Of a DNA stretch of 64,000 bases, positions 21,059 through 31,125 are shown one piece after another. Position 1 is the first letter of the stretch. The number at the start of each line of letters is the position of its first letter. The position numbers and the translations under genes were made by a program. The DNA comes from Ectocarpus siliculosus (lineage: Eukaryota; Sar; Phaeophyceae; Ectocarpales; Ectocarpaceae), in the NCBI GenBank assembly GCA_000310025.1, contig FN649727.1, forward strand, positions 3,490,064 through 3,554,063, given 5' to 3'. The notes below the pieces were generated by a model. It was not told where the DNA came from. It did no database searches and saw nothing but the letters and a program-made list of their open reading frames with translations.

Positions 21059-21938
21059 TCAGTCCAGGGTGTACCGGAAACTCTTAACGCTGTCTCGCCC
21101 CCTTAACCTGGTGTGAACATGCCAGCACCAAGTCCCCGGTTCTTCATCGAATGTCTTCAGAGTCTCCAAACTCAGGTGTACATTCTCTTGCCGCGCAAGA
21201 TCCAAGAACTTCACGGTGTGTGGGTTCTCCACGCTCTCCCCATCCTCCGCCACCATGATTACCTTCGCGATCTGCCATCCAAAATCGCGGGTTTTGAAAT
21301 AAATGTAAGACCCGATAATATCAGTGCCATATAGGGTGGGCCGCTCACGCATATCACAGCACACCTTAAACCCATCAGGCACATGTCTTCCACCATTAAG
21401 CCTGGCCTCGGCTCTCTTTGCACATTGGACACGGTATCTTCGGTACTTCGCGTTTTCACCACCGACCAACTCGATTTTTCCCGTCCAATACCTCATAACG
21501 GAATTACCGTACTGTTTCAATTCCTCCTCGTGCTCCCAAGTGCACAGTTCGGTTTCGTCCCAATCAATGTGTGTAATATTGAACCGCAATCTTTCCTGAC
21601 AATCCTCGCACCAGCCTATGCTTGGATATTTTCCATGGCACATTACGGTGCGTGTCCAAGTTTATCTGCACGTCTTCTCCCGTAAGATGGGAAGGCGGTG
21701 ATAACTCAGAGTATTTGTTCAGAACATAATTACTCATAGCCCACGGTAAAAACCTTGGTTTGTCATCCTCCGAATGGAGGTTAAAACATTTCTTCACCCT
21801 CAATACAGATACCCGAGATGTTATGTCTTTTCCCGGTTCATCCTTTCGTACATCTAAGAGCACCAGTTTAGGCCCCACTTCTCGGCCATCAGGCGCGGTT
21901 CCAGGTCCAACAAATAGCACCCGGTAGGTCCAGTCCAA
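21059..21938 (-). CDS. integrase C-terminal extension (two broken frames)
   Basis: Frames 21938-21564 and 21643-21059 follow the integrase frame with shifts. The first resumes with Y-R-V-L-F-V-G, where integrase C-terminal domains carry a G-P-Y-x-V motif, so a small indel separates it from the upstream frame. The second frame contains I-G-S-Y-I-Y-F and several Trp and acidic residues. It is not a clear chromodomain. Together they would make about 290 residues beyond the integrase. The breaks mean that this copy probably cannot make the full protein. Confidence 0.55.
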
Positions 21939-23119
21939 CAGTATGCCAACTTGGACACCAAAGCAAAGGATTTTCTCTCTCCAGACTTGATTGTTTGAGG
22001 CTTCAGCACATGTTTCCCTCCTCCAGTTATAGTGCTTTGATCATTGTACAACCACACCCAATCATTCGCCTCAATTTTAGGGCGTCTGGTTTTGAGCTCC
22101 TTCACCAAAGCTTCGTTAGCCTTAGCGTGTTTAGCTTTGATCAACCGGTCTCCTTCTTTAACCAGATCATAGGCTTTAACTTGTCTAGCCCTCATTAATT
22201 CAAGATAGTCGAGCTGATCTTGTTTAAAGCTCTGGTGACCCTTCACCCCACGACCTTCCAAGATCGTCATCGGTAATCTGGTATATCGACCTATGTGGAT
22301 CTCATTGGGAGATAATCCGGTTCCCCTGCTCATGTTGTTATTGTGTGCTGCAATTGCAGTACTCAAATATTCATCCCAATTCTTCTGGTCATCCGCAATT
22401 AAATGAGACAACATTTGACATAGGGTATGATTCAGACGTTCCACCATGCCATTCGTCTGTGGGTGATATGAGCTAGTAAACATTTTCACCGTTTCCTGCA
22501 TCCGATATATCTCCCTGCTCACAGGTGCGGTAAACTCTGCCCCTCTGTCAGACAGAAAGGTGTGCGGACAACCCCATCTAGGGATATACTGTTGCACCAG
22601 TATTGCGGAACATCCCTGAGCTGTCTTTTCTGCAGCGGTTAATGCATATGCTTCAGCATATCTGCTAAACAGATCAACCACCAGAAACACATACTGTCTC
22701 CCTTTCTTGGTTTGTGGTAAAGGTCCGAAGAAATCAAAGGCCACCATCTCACCGGGCCTACTCGGCAAAGGTAAAGATACTAGGGGCCATCTTCTAGTAT
22801 GCCTAGGAGTCTTCCTCGCTTGACATGCGTAACAAGCTCGGCACCACCACTTTACACTTTGACTCTGCCCTATCCACCAATAATATCGTTTAAGGATTCC
22901 GAGAGTAACCTTCTCACCTAGGTGTATCGCTTCCTTGTGAGCGCAGTCCATCACCCAAGGTCGCAAAAGCATCGGCACGTTGGTACGAACAGGCTCTTCT
23001 CCCAATATTCGTTCGTACTCCCCAGGATTCCTGTTAGGACGTTCAGCGGGCATTGCGGTTAACTTCTTGACCAACAATTTCTGTCCATCAGGTATCTCCA
23101 AGAGTTCGCCTTGTGCCAA
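21854..23119 (-). CDS. retrotransposon integrase (H2C2 zinc and DDE core)
   Basis: This is a 421-codon frame. It carries an H2C2 zinc-binding module (His61, His66, Cys96, Cys99) and an RNase-H-fold core with Asp129 (A-F-D-F-F-G), Asp191 (L-S-D-R-G-A-E-F) and Glu227 (N-G-M-V-E-R-L-N), with 35 residues between the last two as in D,D(35)E integrases. It inserts the cDNA copy into the genome. All catalytic residues are intact. The frame has no upstream RT or RNase H: going 5', the same frame reads E-I-K-R-I-L-A-Q-G and then runs into the short ORF region. The displayed start may not be an initiation codon because such proteins are normally cleaved from a polyprotein. Confidence 0.9.
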   Translation of the reverse strand: MAQGELLEIPDGQKLLVKKLTAMPAERPNRNPGEYERILGEEPVRTNVPMLLRPWVMDCAHKEAIHLGEKVTLGILKRYYWWIGQSQSVKWWCRACYACQARKTPRHTRRWPLVSLPLPSRPGEMVAFDFFGPLPQTKKGRQYVFLVVDLFSRYAEAYALTAAEKTAQGCSAILVQQYIPRWGCPHTFLSDRGAEFTAPVSREIYRMQETVKMFTSSYHPQTNGMVERLNHTLCQMLSHLIADDQKNWDEYLSTAIAAHNNNMSRGTGLSPNEIHIGRYTRLPMTILEGRGVKGHQSFKQDQLDYLELMRARQVKAYDLVKEGDRLIKAKHAKANEALVKELKTRRPKIEANDWVWLYNDQSTITGGGKHVLKPQTIKSGERKSFALVSKLAYCWTGPTGCYLLDLEPRLMAEKWGLNWCS

Positions 23120-23127
23120 TATTCTTT

Positions 23128-23604
23128 TTATTTCATCAACGAAACTTGACAGTCAACTACAAATCTGTCAAGTCTTCTATAGGTATGAACAACGACCAAT
23201 TTGCTACTATGACGTTCGAGTACATTTTCCCACCCTCGGACCCAATGATCCTGGGAAAAGTCTTGCGCGCTCACACGAATCTGATCGACCGACTTCGTGA
23301 TGGCCGTCGATAGTTGGACAAGTTCGACCACATCATTATCGTTCTGCAGCGGCAAGAGCGGCATAACGATTAAGTTTTTGATCGCCATTACTGCGAAACG
23401 ACCCTGAATTTTGCGCTCCGCATCTACGTCACGCGTCGGAGAAAGTGCAACCGGCAAGGACCCCTCTGTCCGTCCCGTCCCCGGGGGCAATTCCTCCTTA
23501 GGCCGGAGGGCTTCGGTTTTCACTGGCTCGGACTTAACCGCTTCAGGTTTAACGTCCGATCGCACACCAGATGTCACGTCAGATTTAACCGCGGGCAACG
23601 GCAC
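23128..23604 (-). CDS. short ORF between Gag-like and integrase frames
   Basis: A 158-codon frame starts inside the end of the 746-codon Gag-like frame and stops eight bases before the integrase frame. Its N-terminal third is rich in Lys/Glu/Pro (V-K-S-E-P-V-K-T-E). The remainder looks globular, with W-V-R-G-W-E-N-V-L-E and V-V-H-T-Y-R-R-L-D-R. I cannot assign it to protease, RT, RNase H or a known capsid. It may be a capsid fragment or the scar of a deletion. Confidence 0.45.
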   Translation of the reverse strand: MPLPAVKSDVTSGVRSDVKPEAVKSEPVKTEALRPKEELPPGTGRTEGSLPVALSPTRDVDAERKIQGRFAVMAIKNLIVMPLLPLQNDNDVVELVQLSTAITKSVDQIRVSAQDFSQDHWVRGWENVLERHSSKLVVVHTYRRLDRFVVDCQVSLMK

Positions 23605-25825
23605 GCAGTTTGGATGTCTCGGGCTTCACGTAGGTAAACGAATCTAGGCCAACCTCGTCTACAGGCGTAGCAGGCGCAACAGCCGTTGCGGAATCGACAC
23701 ACACCGGGGGCACTGCAACAGGGGTACGCAAAACCGGCACGGCGTCAAGGGATACCTGACCGTGTTTCCCGACGAAACGAGCCTCCTCGTCTTCGCTACC
23801 GCTACCACTATCGGTTTCATACCTGCCACGTCCGCCACCACGGCCTCCACGTCCTCGGGAGCCTCGCGTGCGGCCGCCAAACCCGCGGCCATGCCCGTCC
23901 GAGTCTCCGCTCCCACCGGAATGCTGGTGAACAGTCCGCTCCTTGCCCGAGCGGTATCGTCCGCCACCACGGCCATAGCGCTGTCCGCGCCCACCACCGC
24001 GGTACTCGCCGCCAGAATCCGTCGCAGACCACCCGTCACTGGAGTCCGCACCCCGGTAACGCTTCCGGCCGGAGCGTCCGCGGGCACCTCCACCGCGATC
24101 GCCATGACCGGCCCGTCCACCGTGACTGCCGCGGCGACCCCCACCTCCGCGGCGGTACTCACCGTCCTCCGACCCGCTGGACGGCGGGCAGTCCTTGCGC
24201 TTTTTCGTCGCGAGCGCCAACTTCATGGCTTGGTCGAACGTGAAACCGGACCCCTGTGCCATGACCGTGGCCACTTCCCTGGCGAGAGACACCGAGTCGC
24301 CGGTCTCCTCACGGGCCGGTGCGGCCGCGCTCCCCGACACAGGAGGCGCAGACACCTCCAACGCCGAACTCGTATCACCCGGGCCGTCCGGAATGGCGCC
24401 CGCCTCTTCCAGCAGGGCGGCGTCCGCGAGCCGCCGGCGCTCGCGCCTCTCGAGGCCGTCCCGGACCTCGTCCCCAGTGCGACATGGCGGGGCCGGGAGG
24501 ACAGACGCCCCTTTTGCCCTCGCCGCGGATTCCTCCGCGGCCAGGCGCTCGGTGTGAGCGCCCCGCATGCGGCGCTGCTGCTCGGAAGCCGCGCTGAGCT
24601 CCTCAGCCAGCGCGTCGGCCTCGATTTTCGCCAGCTTAATATCCTTCTCTCGGGCCCCACGAACAGCACTCTTATCGTCCGTTCGCGCGCGGTACCGGGC
24701 TTCCATAATGCCCAGCGCCGACCGGGCGTCGGCGATTTTCGCCTCGATGGCCGCCCGCACTTGCTGCGCCTCGTGGAGTTCTACCCACATTTCCTCCACG
24801 GATTCCCGCTGCGTTTGCACAGAAGAGGCCACTTTCCGCGCCTCCTGGCGAGCGCGGTCGTGGTCCACGCGGTCCTCAGCGGTGAGGCGCTCCCACCGGC
24901 TCGCCGCCTCTCGGTGCCGTGCCCCGAGGTCGGCGACCTGAGCCGCTACGGCCACTTGCACCGCCTTTCGTGTGGCGAAGGCGACTTTCTGCGCGTCGTG
25001 CTCCTCGATCGTCGGCGGGGTCGATCGCGGAACCACGGGCGAGGCCGCCCGCGCGTCCCGCACGCCCGTCGGCGCCCGGGACGACCCAACGGCGCCCGTA
25101 TCAACCTCCAGGGAGCGCACCGAAACCGCGCCCACGGCGGGCGTTTCGACCTTCGCTCCTCGGGCCCCGGCCGCCGGGGCGGCGCTCCGCCCAACCTGTC
25201 GGACAGGGTGTGCCGGCTTCGTCGACACAGGAGAGGGTTCGGCTGGCGCCTCCGCACCTTCCGCAACCTGTCGCAAATCAGGCGCCGAAAGGACAGCGAA
25301 GCGATTGTGAGTGGGGATCGCGAACGCACGCGAAACCGGCGCACGACGGGAACGGGATTTGGAGTTCGAGCGGCCCGTACGCGGGGGAGGACGGCCGTCC
25401 ACCACCGCAAGGCGATGCGCTTCAAGAGCGCGCTCGGCTTCATCTAAGGATCGGGCTAACGCGACGGACTTCGCCCATTCGGGGTCAGAATCGGCGTCCC
25501 CTCCGCTCATGTCACGGACTAGCTTCAACGTAGCCGGCAGATCGGGGTCACGGGTACCCTGCGACCGGCGCCCACCCAGCAACTCCGCGAGCAACTGTTC
25601 TCGGTCGTTAACCGACCAACCGGCAACAATATCCCCGACAGCCACGACCGCGGGGGACGGCCGCTCAAACCCGCTCACCTGAGTCGAACAGGTAATCGCC
25701 CTTTTTGATGGTCCAGAGCCGCGGCCCCGGGACCTTCCTTGGCGACGCGGTCCGCCGCCTCCCTGGCCGCCGCAGCCGCAACCGCCGCCTCCGCCGACAC
25801 CTGAGCACCGACCACCACCCGACAC
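23585..25825 (-). CDS. Gag-like protein with coiled coil and RGG-rich tail
   Basis: This is a 746-codon frame of high GC content. From the N-terminus there is a glycine-rich start, a segment with N-D-R-E-Q-L-L-A-E-L-L, a long Ala/Glu/Arg-rich stretch (about 280-440) with heptad-like spacing that suggests a coiled coil, and a strongly basic Gly/Arg/Ser-rich region (about 560-680) with repeated R-G-G and G-R-G. The RGG tail could bind RNA in place of a CCHC zinc knuckle, which is absent. Position just inside the 5' LTR and composition suggest Gag, but no capsid fold is recognised from sequence. It overlaps the 271-codon frame upstream by about 150 bp in another frame. Confidence 0.55.
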   Translation of the reverse strand: MSGGGRCSGVGGGGGCGCGGQGGGGPRRQGRSRGRGSGPSKRAITCSTQVSGFERPSPAVVAVGDIVAGWSVNDREQLLAELLGGRRSQGTRDPDLPATLKLVRDMSGGDADSDPEWAKSVALARSLDEAERALEAHRLAVVDGRPPPRTGRSNSKSRSRRAPVSRAFAIPTHNRFAVLSAPDLRQVAEGAEAPAEPSPVSTKPAHPVRQVGRSAAPAAGARGAKVETPAVGAVSVRSLEVDTGAVGSSRAPTGVRDARAASPVVPRSTPPTIEEHDAQKVAFATRKAVQVAVAAQVADLGARHREAASRWERLTAEDRVDHDRARQEARKVASSVQTQRESVEEMWVELHEAQQVRAAIEAKIADARSALGIMEARYRARTDDKSAVRGAREKDIKLAKIEADALAEELSAASEQQRRMRGAHTERLAAEESAARAKGASVLPAPPCRTGDEVRDGLERRERRRLADAALLEEAGAIPDGPGDTSSALEVSAPPVSGSAAAPAREETGDSVSLAREVATVMAQGSGFTFDQAMKLALATKKRKDCPPSSGSEDGEYRRGGGGRRGSHGGRAGHGDRGGGARGRSGRKRYRGADSSDGWSATDSGGEYRGGGRGQRYGRGGGRYRSGKERTVHQHSGGSGDSDGHGRGFGGRTRGSRGRGGRGGGRGRYETDSGSGSEDEEARFVGKHGQVSLDAVPVLRTPVAVPPVCVDSATAVAPATPVDEVGLDSFTYVKPETSKLRAVARG

Positions 25826-26490
25826 TCCGACGCCGAATCGGAAGTGGCCGATTCCGCCGACGAGCTCGCCGCGTCCGACGGGTCCGCGACCTCCTCCTCA
25901 TCGTCCACCTCTGAACCTGACAGGGCCGCCAAATACGACCGCGACGCGGTAACACGAGACGAGCGATGGGCACGCGCGGGCGGGGGCGCAACCGGTTGGG
26001 ACAAGGGGACGAACGACCCCAGCGTCACGGGCGCACGAGATTGCTTACGGCGAGAAAGCGTTTGCGAGCAGGTCACCGGACCCTCCACACGAGACCCACC
26101 TTCACGGCTCGCGCCCTTTCCCCTGGGCGACGGAGTCCGCACTCCCACAGGGGCCGACCCCGCGCTGGGCGAGGACGCCTCTCCGCCCCTCCGACCAACC
26201 GCCGCTGGCTTCATCGTCTTCTCGGAACGATCCACGAGCCTGGCCACGCGCCGCTCGGGAATGTGCGAGTGCTCCGCCGGCACCTCGATTGCACGCGCCG
26301 ACCCCGCTCGGGCGATCGGACTCACGCTCCCGTCGTCGGGGGTAGCGAGTGTCGCGGCGGCCTCAGCCCCGATGCGCGGTACCCGAGCGGTACGTCGCGT
26401 ATCGACAGCCGCGTAGAACGCGGGCGTGCTGTCTGCCGATGTGCAGACGACCCCAACCGTGGACACTCGACGCACAAGCAAGCTAGACAA
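25675..26490 (-). CDS. first ORF after the 5' LTR, Gag N-terminal candidate
   Basis: This 271-codon frame begins 23 bp inside the 5' LTR boundary. It is rich in Ala, Ser, Arg and Glu and low in hydrophobic residues, so probably disordered. An acidic/serine stretch (V-D-D-E-E-E-V-A-D) comes before an Ala-rich helix. It ends within the 746-codon frame; a frameshift, natural or by mutation, could join them. No family is recognised. Confidence 0.5.
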   Translation of the reverse strand: MSSLLVRRVSTVGVVCTSADSTPAFYAAVDTRRTARVPRIGAEAAATLATPDDGSVSPIARAGSARAIEVPAEHSHIPERRVARLVDRSEKTMKPAAVGRRGGEASSPSAGSAPVGVRTPSPRGKGASREGGSRVEGPVTCSQTLSRRKQSRAPVTLGSFVPLSQPVAPPPARAHRSSRVTASRSYLAALSGSEVDDEEEVADPSDAASSSAESATSDSASECRVVVGAQVSAEAAVAAAAAREAADRVAKEGPGAAALDHQKGRLPVRLR

Positions 26491-26493
26491 AGC

Positions 26494-26512
26494 TTGAAGC
26501 CGACGACGCCAC
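26494..26512 (-). promoter_or_regulatory. candidate primer binding site
   Basis: One base inside the 5' LTR the minus strand reads TGGCGTCGTCGGCTTC, starting with the TGG expected to pair with a tRNA CCA end. I cannot match it to a particular tRNA. Confidence 0.45.
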
Positions 26513-27073
26513 TGTGGAGAGAACTGGTACTCTGGGGTACTGGTTCTGCCTCTTCCTTGCTAACAGGCTCAGCCTTGTCAGAAGTGCATGCGCTTGTGTT
26601 CAACCGTCTTTGTGTTCGGCACGGTTGTTTTTGGGTGTCTTATTATTGACTCTCGGCAATCTTGCTATCAGCTCTGTACGGCGAGACTGAGGGCAAAGCT
26701 TTATGAGTGATTCATGTGCGAGGCTTAACGGAGCCAAGCTTCCGGACGGTCCAACTGCAACCAAGCGTTACAAACAGTCGCACGTCAGTCCGTGGTCTGC
26801 GATTCTCCTACTACTACACAACAACCATCTGATTGGTTGCACTTATCCAATGAAATGCACAAACACATGTTACTGGCTTACTCTCATACTCCTGGGTCTA
26901 CGCTCGTGATTGCCTAGGCCCTAGGTCCGATGCATCCAGCTGGCCACATCAGCCCTAGGTCTACGCTACTTGGTTGGTCGGTCCAGTCGTCTAGACACTC
27001 AGAAATATGTCGACCGTTTCAGATAATAACCAATAACGCCTCACGAACTAGACTGAAACCCATTCTCACCACA
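26513..27073 (-). repeat. 5' LTR
   Basis: This 561-bp repeat is nearly identical to 19963-20523. It ends 99 bp before the Lon start codon and points away from Lon. Confidence 0.95.
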
Positions 27074-27172
27074 GCGTCAGGCAAAACACGACAACAAAGC
27101 ACCCACCGTGGGCGGCCTGCCCCCACCTCGGAGCAATAACCGCGCACCAGCAGACAGAGTTGGTGGCCGAGG
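27074..27172 (+). promoter_or_regulatory. Lon 5' flank, right half of a split divergent promoter
   Basis: Only 99 bp separate the LTR from the Lon ATG. The stretch starts with the GCGT target duplication and is GC-rich with no obvious TATA box. Much of Lon's original upstream DNA is now on the far side of the element. Confidence 0.5.
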
Positions 27173-30100
27173 ATGGTGTTATCATCCGTTCTAAACCAAG
27201 GATCCCGCTTGCTCCGCTCTCCAGCGGTACTGGGTGCAGCGGCGTGCAGAGGCACCTTCAGGGGGCAGCAAGCACAGCGTGTGTCTCCCTGCGCCGCTGC
27301 TCCAGCCGCGTGGACTACTGTCCGAGCTGTCGGCGTACATCACCGCACGTTCTGGGACTGGAGCGGCACGGGCAAAGGCGGGGATCAGGGGAGCAGCAAG
27401 GGGAGCGGCGGTGCGGCAGACGGCGGCGGTGGCGGCGGTAGCGGTGGCGGGATTCCGAGGAACGGCAAGGGCAAACCCGGCGGCTCAAGTGAGAGGCAGG
27501 AGATGTCTTGATTCAAAAATTCACGCGCGTGTACCCAACCAATACTGCTGTGCTATCTTATCTCCACCTCCATCAGTTGTATCATTGACATCTACAGTAT
27601 GTAGACATGGAGACGCTCTACGAGCTTCGAAAGGGCGTGACCTTGTCGGTCGTACCCGCTCTTGCTAGTGTAACGGGGACGAGATAGCCAGGTTCCGTAG
27701 GCAAATATGCGGCGCAACCTCAGCGGGCCATTTTGAAAGCTGAACCCGCAAAAAGGCAGCAGTGGGCGCATCTCTTGAGGACTTTGGGATCACGAAGCAG
27801 GTGCCACGTGTCTTACCGGCAAAGCGGCAGCAACGTGTCTGGGTTCTGTCACGCACTCCAGGCAACATTAACCGCACAAAGCGGCGGCATCACTTGTAGT
27901 CAACGAACAGCTTTGGGGGGGCGCCTGTACGGTACTTCAAAGAAGAGCACTGAGTTATAGTACACATGCACCCGCTTTCATACATTTGGTGGACCCCCTG
28001 CCACTTTCTTGCTTCTGTTGCACTTGAACTGCATCCGCCTCCACTCTCGCTGAACGCGGAGGTTGTAATGCCGGACAGGCGACGGGCATGATGTACCCGC
28101 CCACACCAATCCAACACGAGTGATCAACGGTTGCTGTCTCGTGCCCACACAAACCTCAACCTCTTTCAACGCCGCCATCCGCCTTGAGCCGTCCACAGCA
28201 TCGATCACGACAATGTACTGTAGTCGAGCGAAATATCTGTTCTACATTGGGCACGCCGAGGGTATCGTTTCACGTAGAAATTGTTGTCGCTGTTCCACCT
28301 ATCCCTCCCAGAATGCCCTGGCGAACTATGTATACTACCACTGCTGTGGCGTTAGCAACAGCCCGCCGCGTAGAGGCAATCGATCCCCTTACTCCCCTCG
28401 CTTCCTTCTCGCCTGTTTGGTTCGTCACGACGCGATTCCCGCCCGACACCACACGCGCGGACCTGTCGATCGATACGTAGATGGCGTGGGCGAGGCGGCC
28501 GCGGAGGAGCAGCCCCCGTCTCCCGGTAGCGGCGGCGCGGCGGCGTCTTCGCCGATGCTAGTCGGCTCGGGCGACCAGGCGCCCCGGCCATCGCGGTTGG
28601 TCGGTCTGCCGATCAAGTGGCGGCCGCTGTTCCCCACCACGGCGTACACGTACACCATCACCAACCCCGACGTCCTCACCGCGGTGGCCAAGTCGAGCCG
28701 GGTGTGTCGCGTGTTGTAGCCACAGGCATAGTTTCGAACGTGCCGTTGCTATCTATCTATTGGGGCTGCGTGTGCCGCTTGACTGACTGAATCGTGGTGG
28801 GTGGAGGGGCCTTTTGGGATGTATTGTCATGTGCGTGGATGTTGTGGTCTTGTCGAGTGGGTTGGTGGAGTCAACCTGGGTGAACAAACAATGCACGCAC
28901 TTCATGGGGTAGTTGTAGGGCGACTCTTTCGGTACATGTAATATTATTTTTTATCATCCTGATTGTAACGCACGTTTAGCTGTGGTGGGGTTGATCCACC
29001 TTCTTTGCCGGGTCCACCTTATTTTTTTATTTGTTCCGATTGTGTGCTTCCGCGTGACACATCTTCTTCTGCGCTCGTCGTTCTTGTGGACCCTCTCTTT
29101 CCTTTGCTCCCCCACCCCGTTCTTTCTCGCCGCATACCTACCTCTCTTCAACACTTTTGCCCGTCATCCCCGACACCGTCTTCGAACGATCGCACGGCTC
29201 GCGGCGGCGCAGAGCGGGTTCCCGTACGTGGCCGTTTTCTTGCGCAAGGAGCCAGAATGGAACCAGGGCGCCGAGGCGGACAGCGAGGCCTCGGGAGAGA
29301 CGGCGGCGGCGGAACCGCCGGACGATGCTTCCACTGCCGTGGGGGACAACAAGGATGGCGTCGTCGAAGGGGCGGCGGAGAACGCCGTTCAGCAGACGTT
29401 CCCCGAAGTGATCACCAGCATCGACGAAATCCATGGGGTCGGCACTCTGGCTCAGGCGAGTGCTCTTTGGTGGGTACGGTACAGGAAGTTAAAACGAGAA
29501 TTGTGAAGAAAGTAGAGACACGGAAACCGGATGTTTTCGAGGCACGCATTTTGTCAATCACGTGTTTTTAGCGCTGCGCCTTTTTTTAGCGGAACTGACT
29601 GGACATTTGTTACCGGCGTGCGGTCTTGTTTGGAATTATTTCGTCACACACCGTTGGCAGCTGTCCAATCCGTGCGGCGCTTAATACGGTGCCATAGAGT
29701 TAATGGCGCTGTGCAGCTTTTGGCCCGGGCAGGGGACGGGGACGCGGGGAAGGAAGAGGGGGACGAGCTGTGATATCTCGCATACGGGGAATAAATAACT
29801 AGAGACACACGTTGCAGATCACGTCAGCAGGAAACGCCTCGGTCTCTTCTCTGTACGGCGAGAGCGCATATCGTAGCGCATTTGTGTATGTGTTTTTGGG
29901 TGTCTAGCCCGTTGAAAGTCCGTCGTGCTGTTTTGTTCCCAATGCCGTGGCAATTCTGCTGTGCGGATAGTTTCCGATGTTACCTGTGGTTTTTCCGTGT
30001 GCTGTGGTGAGGTGTACACAGACAGTAATTTGCTGACTCCAAGGAAACGACGTATGCACCATGTAACGATTGGCGGCAGGTGGCCGATATCCGACCGTCG

Positions 30101-30240
30101 GCGCTGCCCGGAGAGGTGCAGCTGCTGCTGGTCGGGCACCGGCGCCTCTCAATCAAGGAGGTCGTCTCTCTCGGCCCGCCCCTGGAGGTGGAGGTGGACC
30201 ACTGGAACACGTGCGTGCTCTTTCGATTTTCTTGCTGTGG

Positions 30241-30286
<46 letters not shown>

Positions 30287-31048
30287 TTACTACTGCCGTG
30301 TGTTGTTGGTGTCCCATGGCGTGGTGTGATCGCTGGTGTTGCTTCACTGCCGCCGTCGACTGGTCCCGTTTATCCTCGCGCATACCACAAGCACATGACG
30401 GTTAACATGATCGCCATACTGTAGGTAATAATCGTGGCTCTTGCTTCTTCGCCTTGCTGGTTTGTACTCGCGTGGCCGACCCCCCGCCCCACCCCCACCA
30501 TCGTCAACAAACCAGCGGCGAGTTCGATGCAGACTCGGAAGTGATCCGCGCCTACTGCCAAGAGATCCTGAGCACGGTCCAAGAGGTGGTTGTCCTCAAC
30601 CCTCTCCTTAGGGAGCGCATCACGTTCTTCAGCGAGCGAAACATCAACGTCCACAACCCCTTCAAGCTGGCCGACCTCGCGGCGACCCTCAGTTCGGGCA
30701 GCCCAGACAAGCTGCAGGCGGTGCTCACCGAGCAGAACCCGGAGCAACGCCTGCGCCTGGCGCTTGACATCATCTCCAAGGTGTGTCGGTGCACCTATAT
30801 TTGTCGGTATCTTGGTGTCTCATGGGAGAGCTGTATCGTGTGTTGGGTTTGGGGGACTGCCTGTCGCTTGTTGACTCAATTCTTTTGTCGGGATGTCATG
30901 AGGAATTTGTTTTGGCTCACTGGCGTGTGTGTGTCTATGGTTGTGTTATGGTAGGGTTTCCATCCGAAAAGGAGAGAGAAGGGGGTGGAGTGCATGGTGG
31001 AGGAGGGGTCTTCTGCGGGTGCGTTGTTACGTTTTGTGTCTTTTTATT

Positions 31049-31125
<77 letters not shown>

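Larger units (their letters stand above)
19963..27073 (-). mobile_element. Ty3/gypsy-type LTR retrotransposon lacking RT/RNase H
   Basis: Two 561-bp direct repeats flank a 5989-bp interior. The LTRs begin TGTGG and end CCACA, giving the usual TG...CA termini, and are flanked by GCGT on both sides (19959-19962 and 27074-27077), a 4-bp target duplication. Coding runs on the minus strand: two Gag-like frames, a short frame, then integrase and its C-terminal extension. Only about 470 bp separate the end of the Gag-like frame from the integrase frame, so there is no room for protease, RT and RNase H, and no RT motif is seen anywhere inside. The LTRs differ at four positions by my count, so insertion is recent. 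Confidence 0.9.

Noticed and set aside
23762-25447. 561-codon plus-strand ORF, plus several other long ORFs on the same strand.
   Set aside because: They are antisense shadows of the GC-rich Gag-like frame, full of Arg/Pro/Ala runs with no domain.
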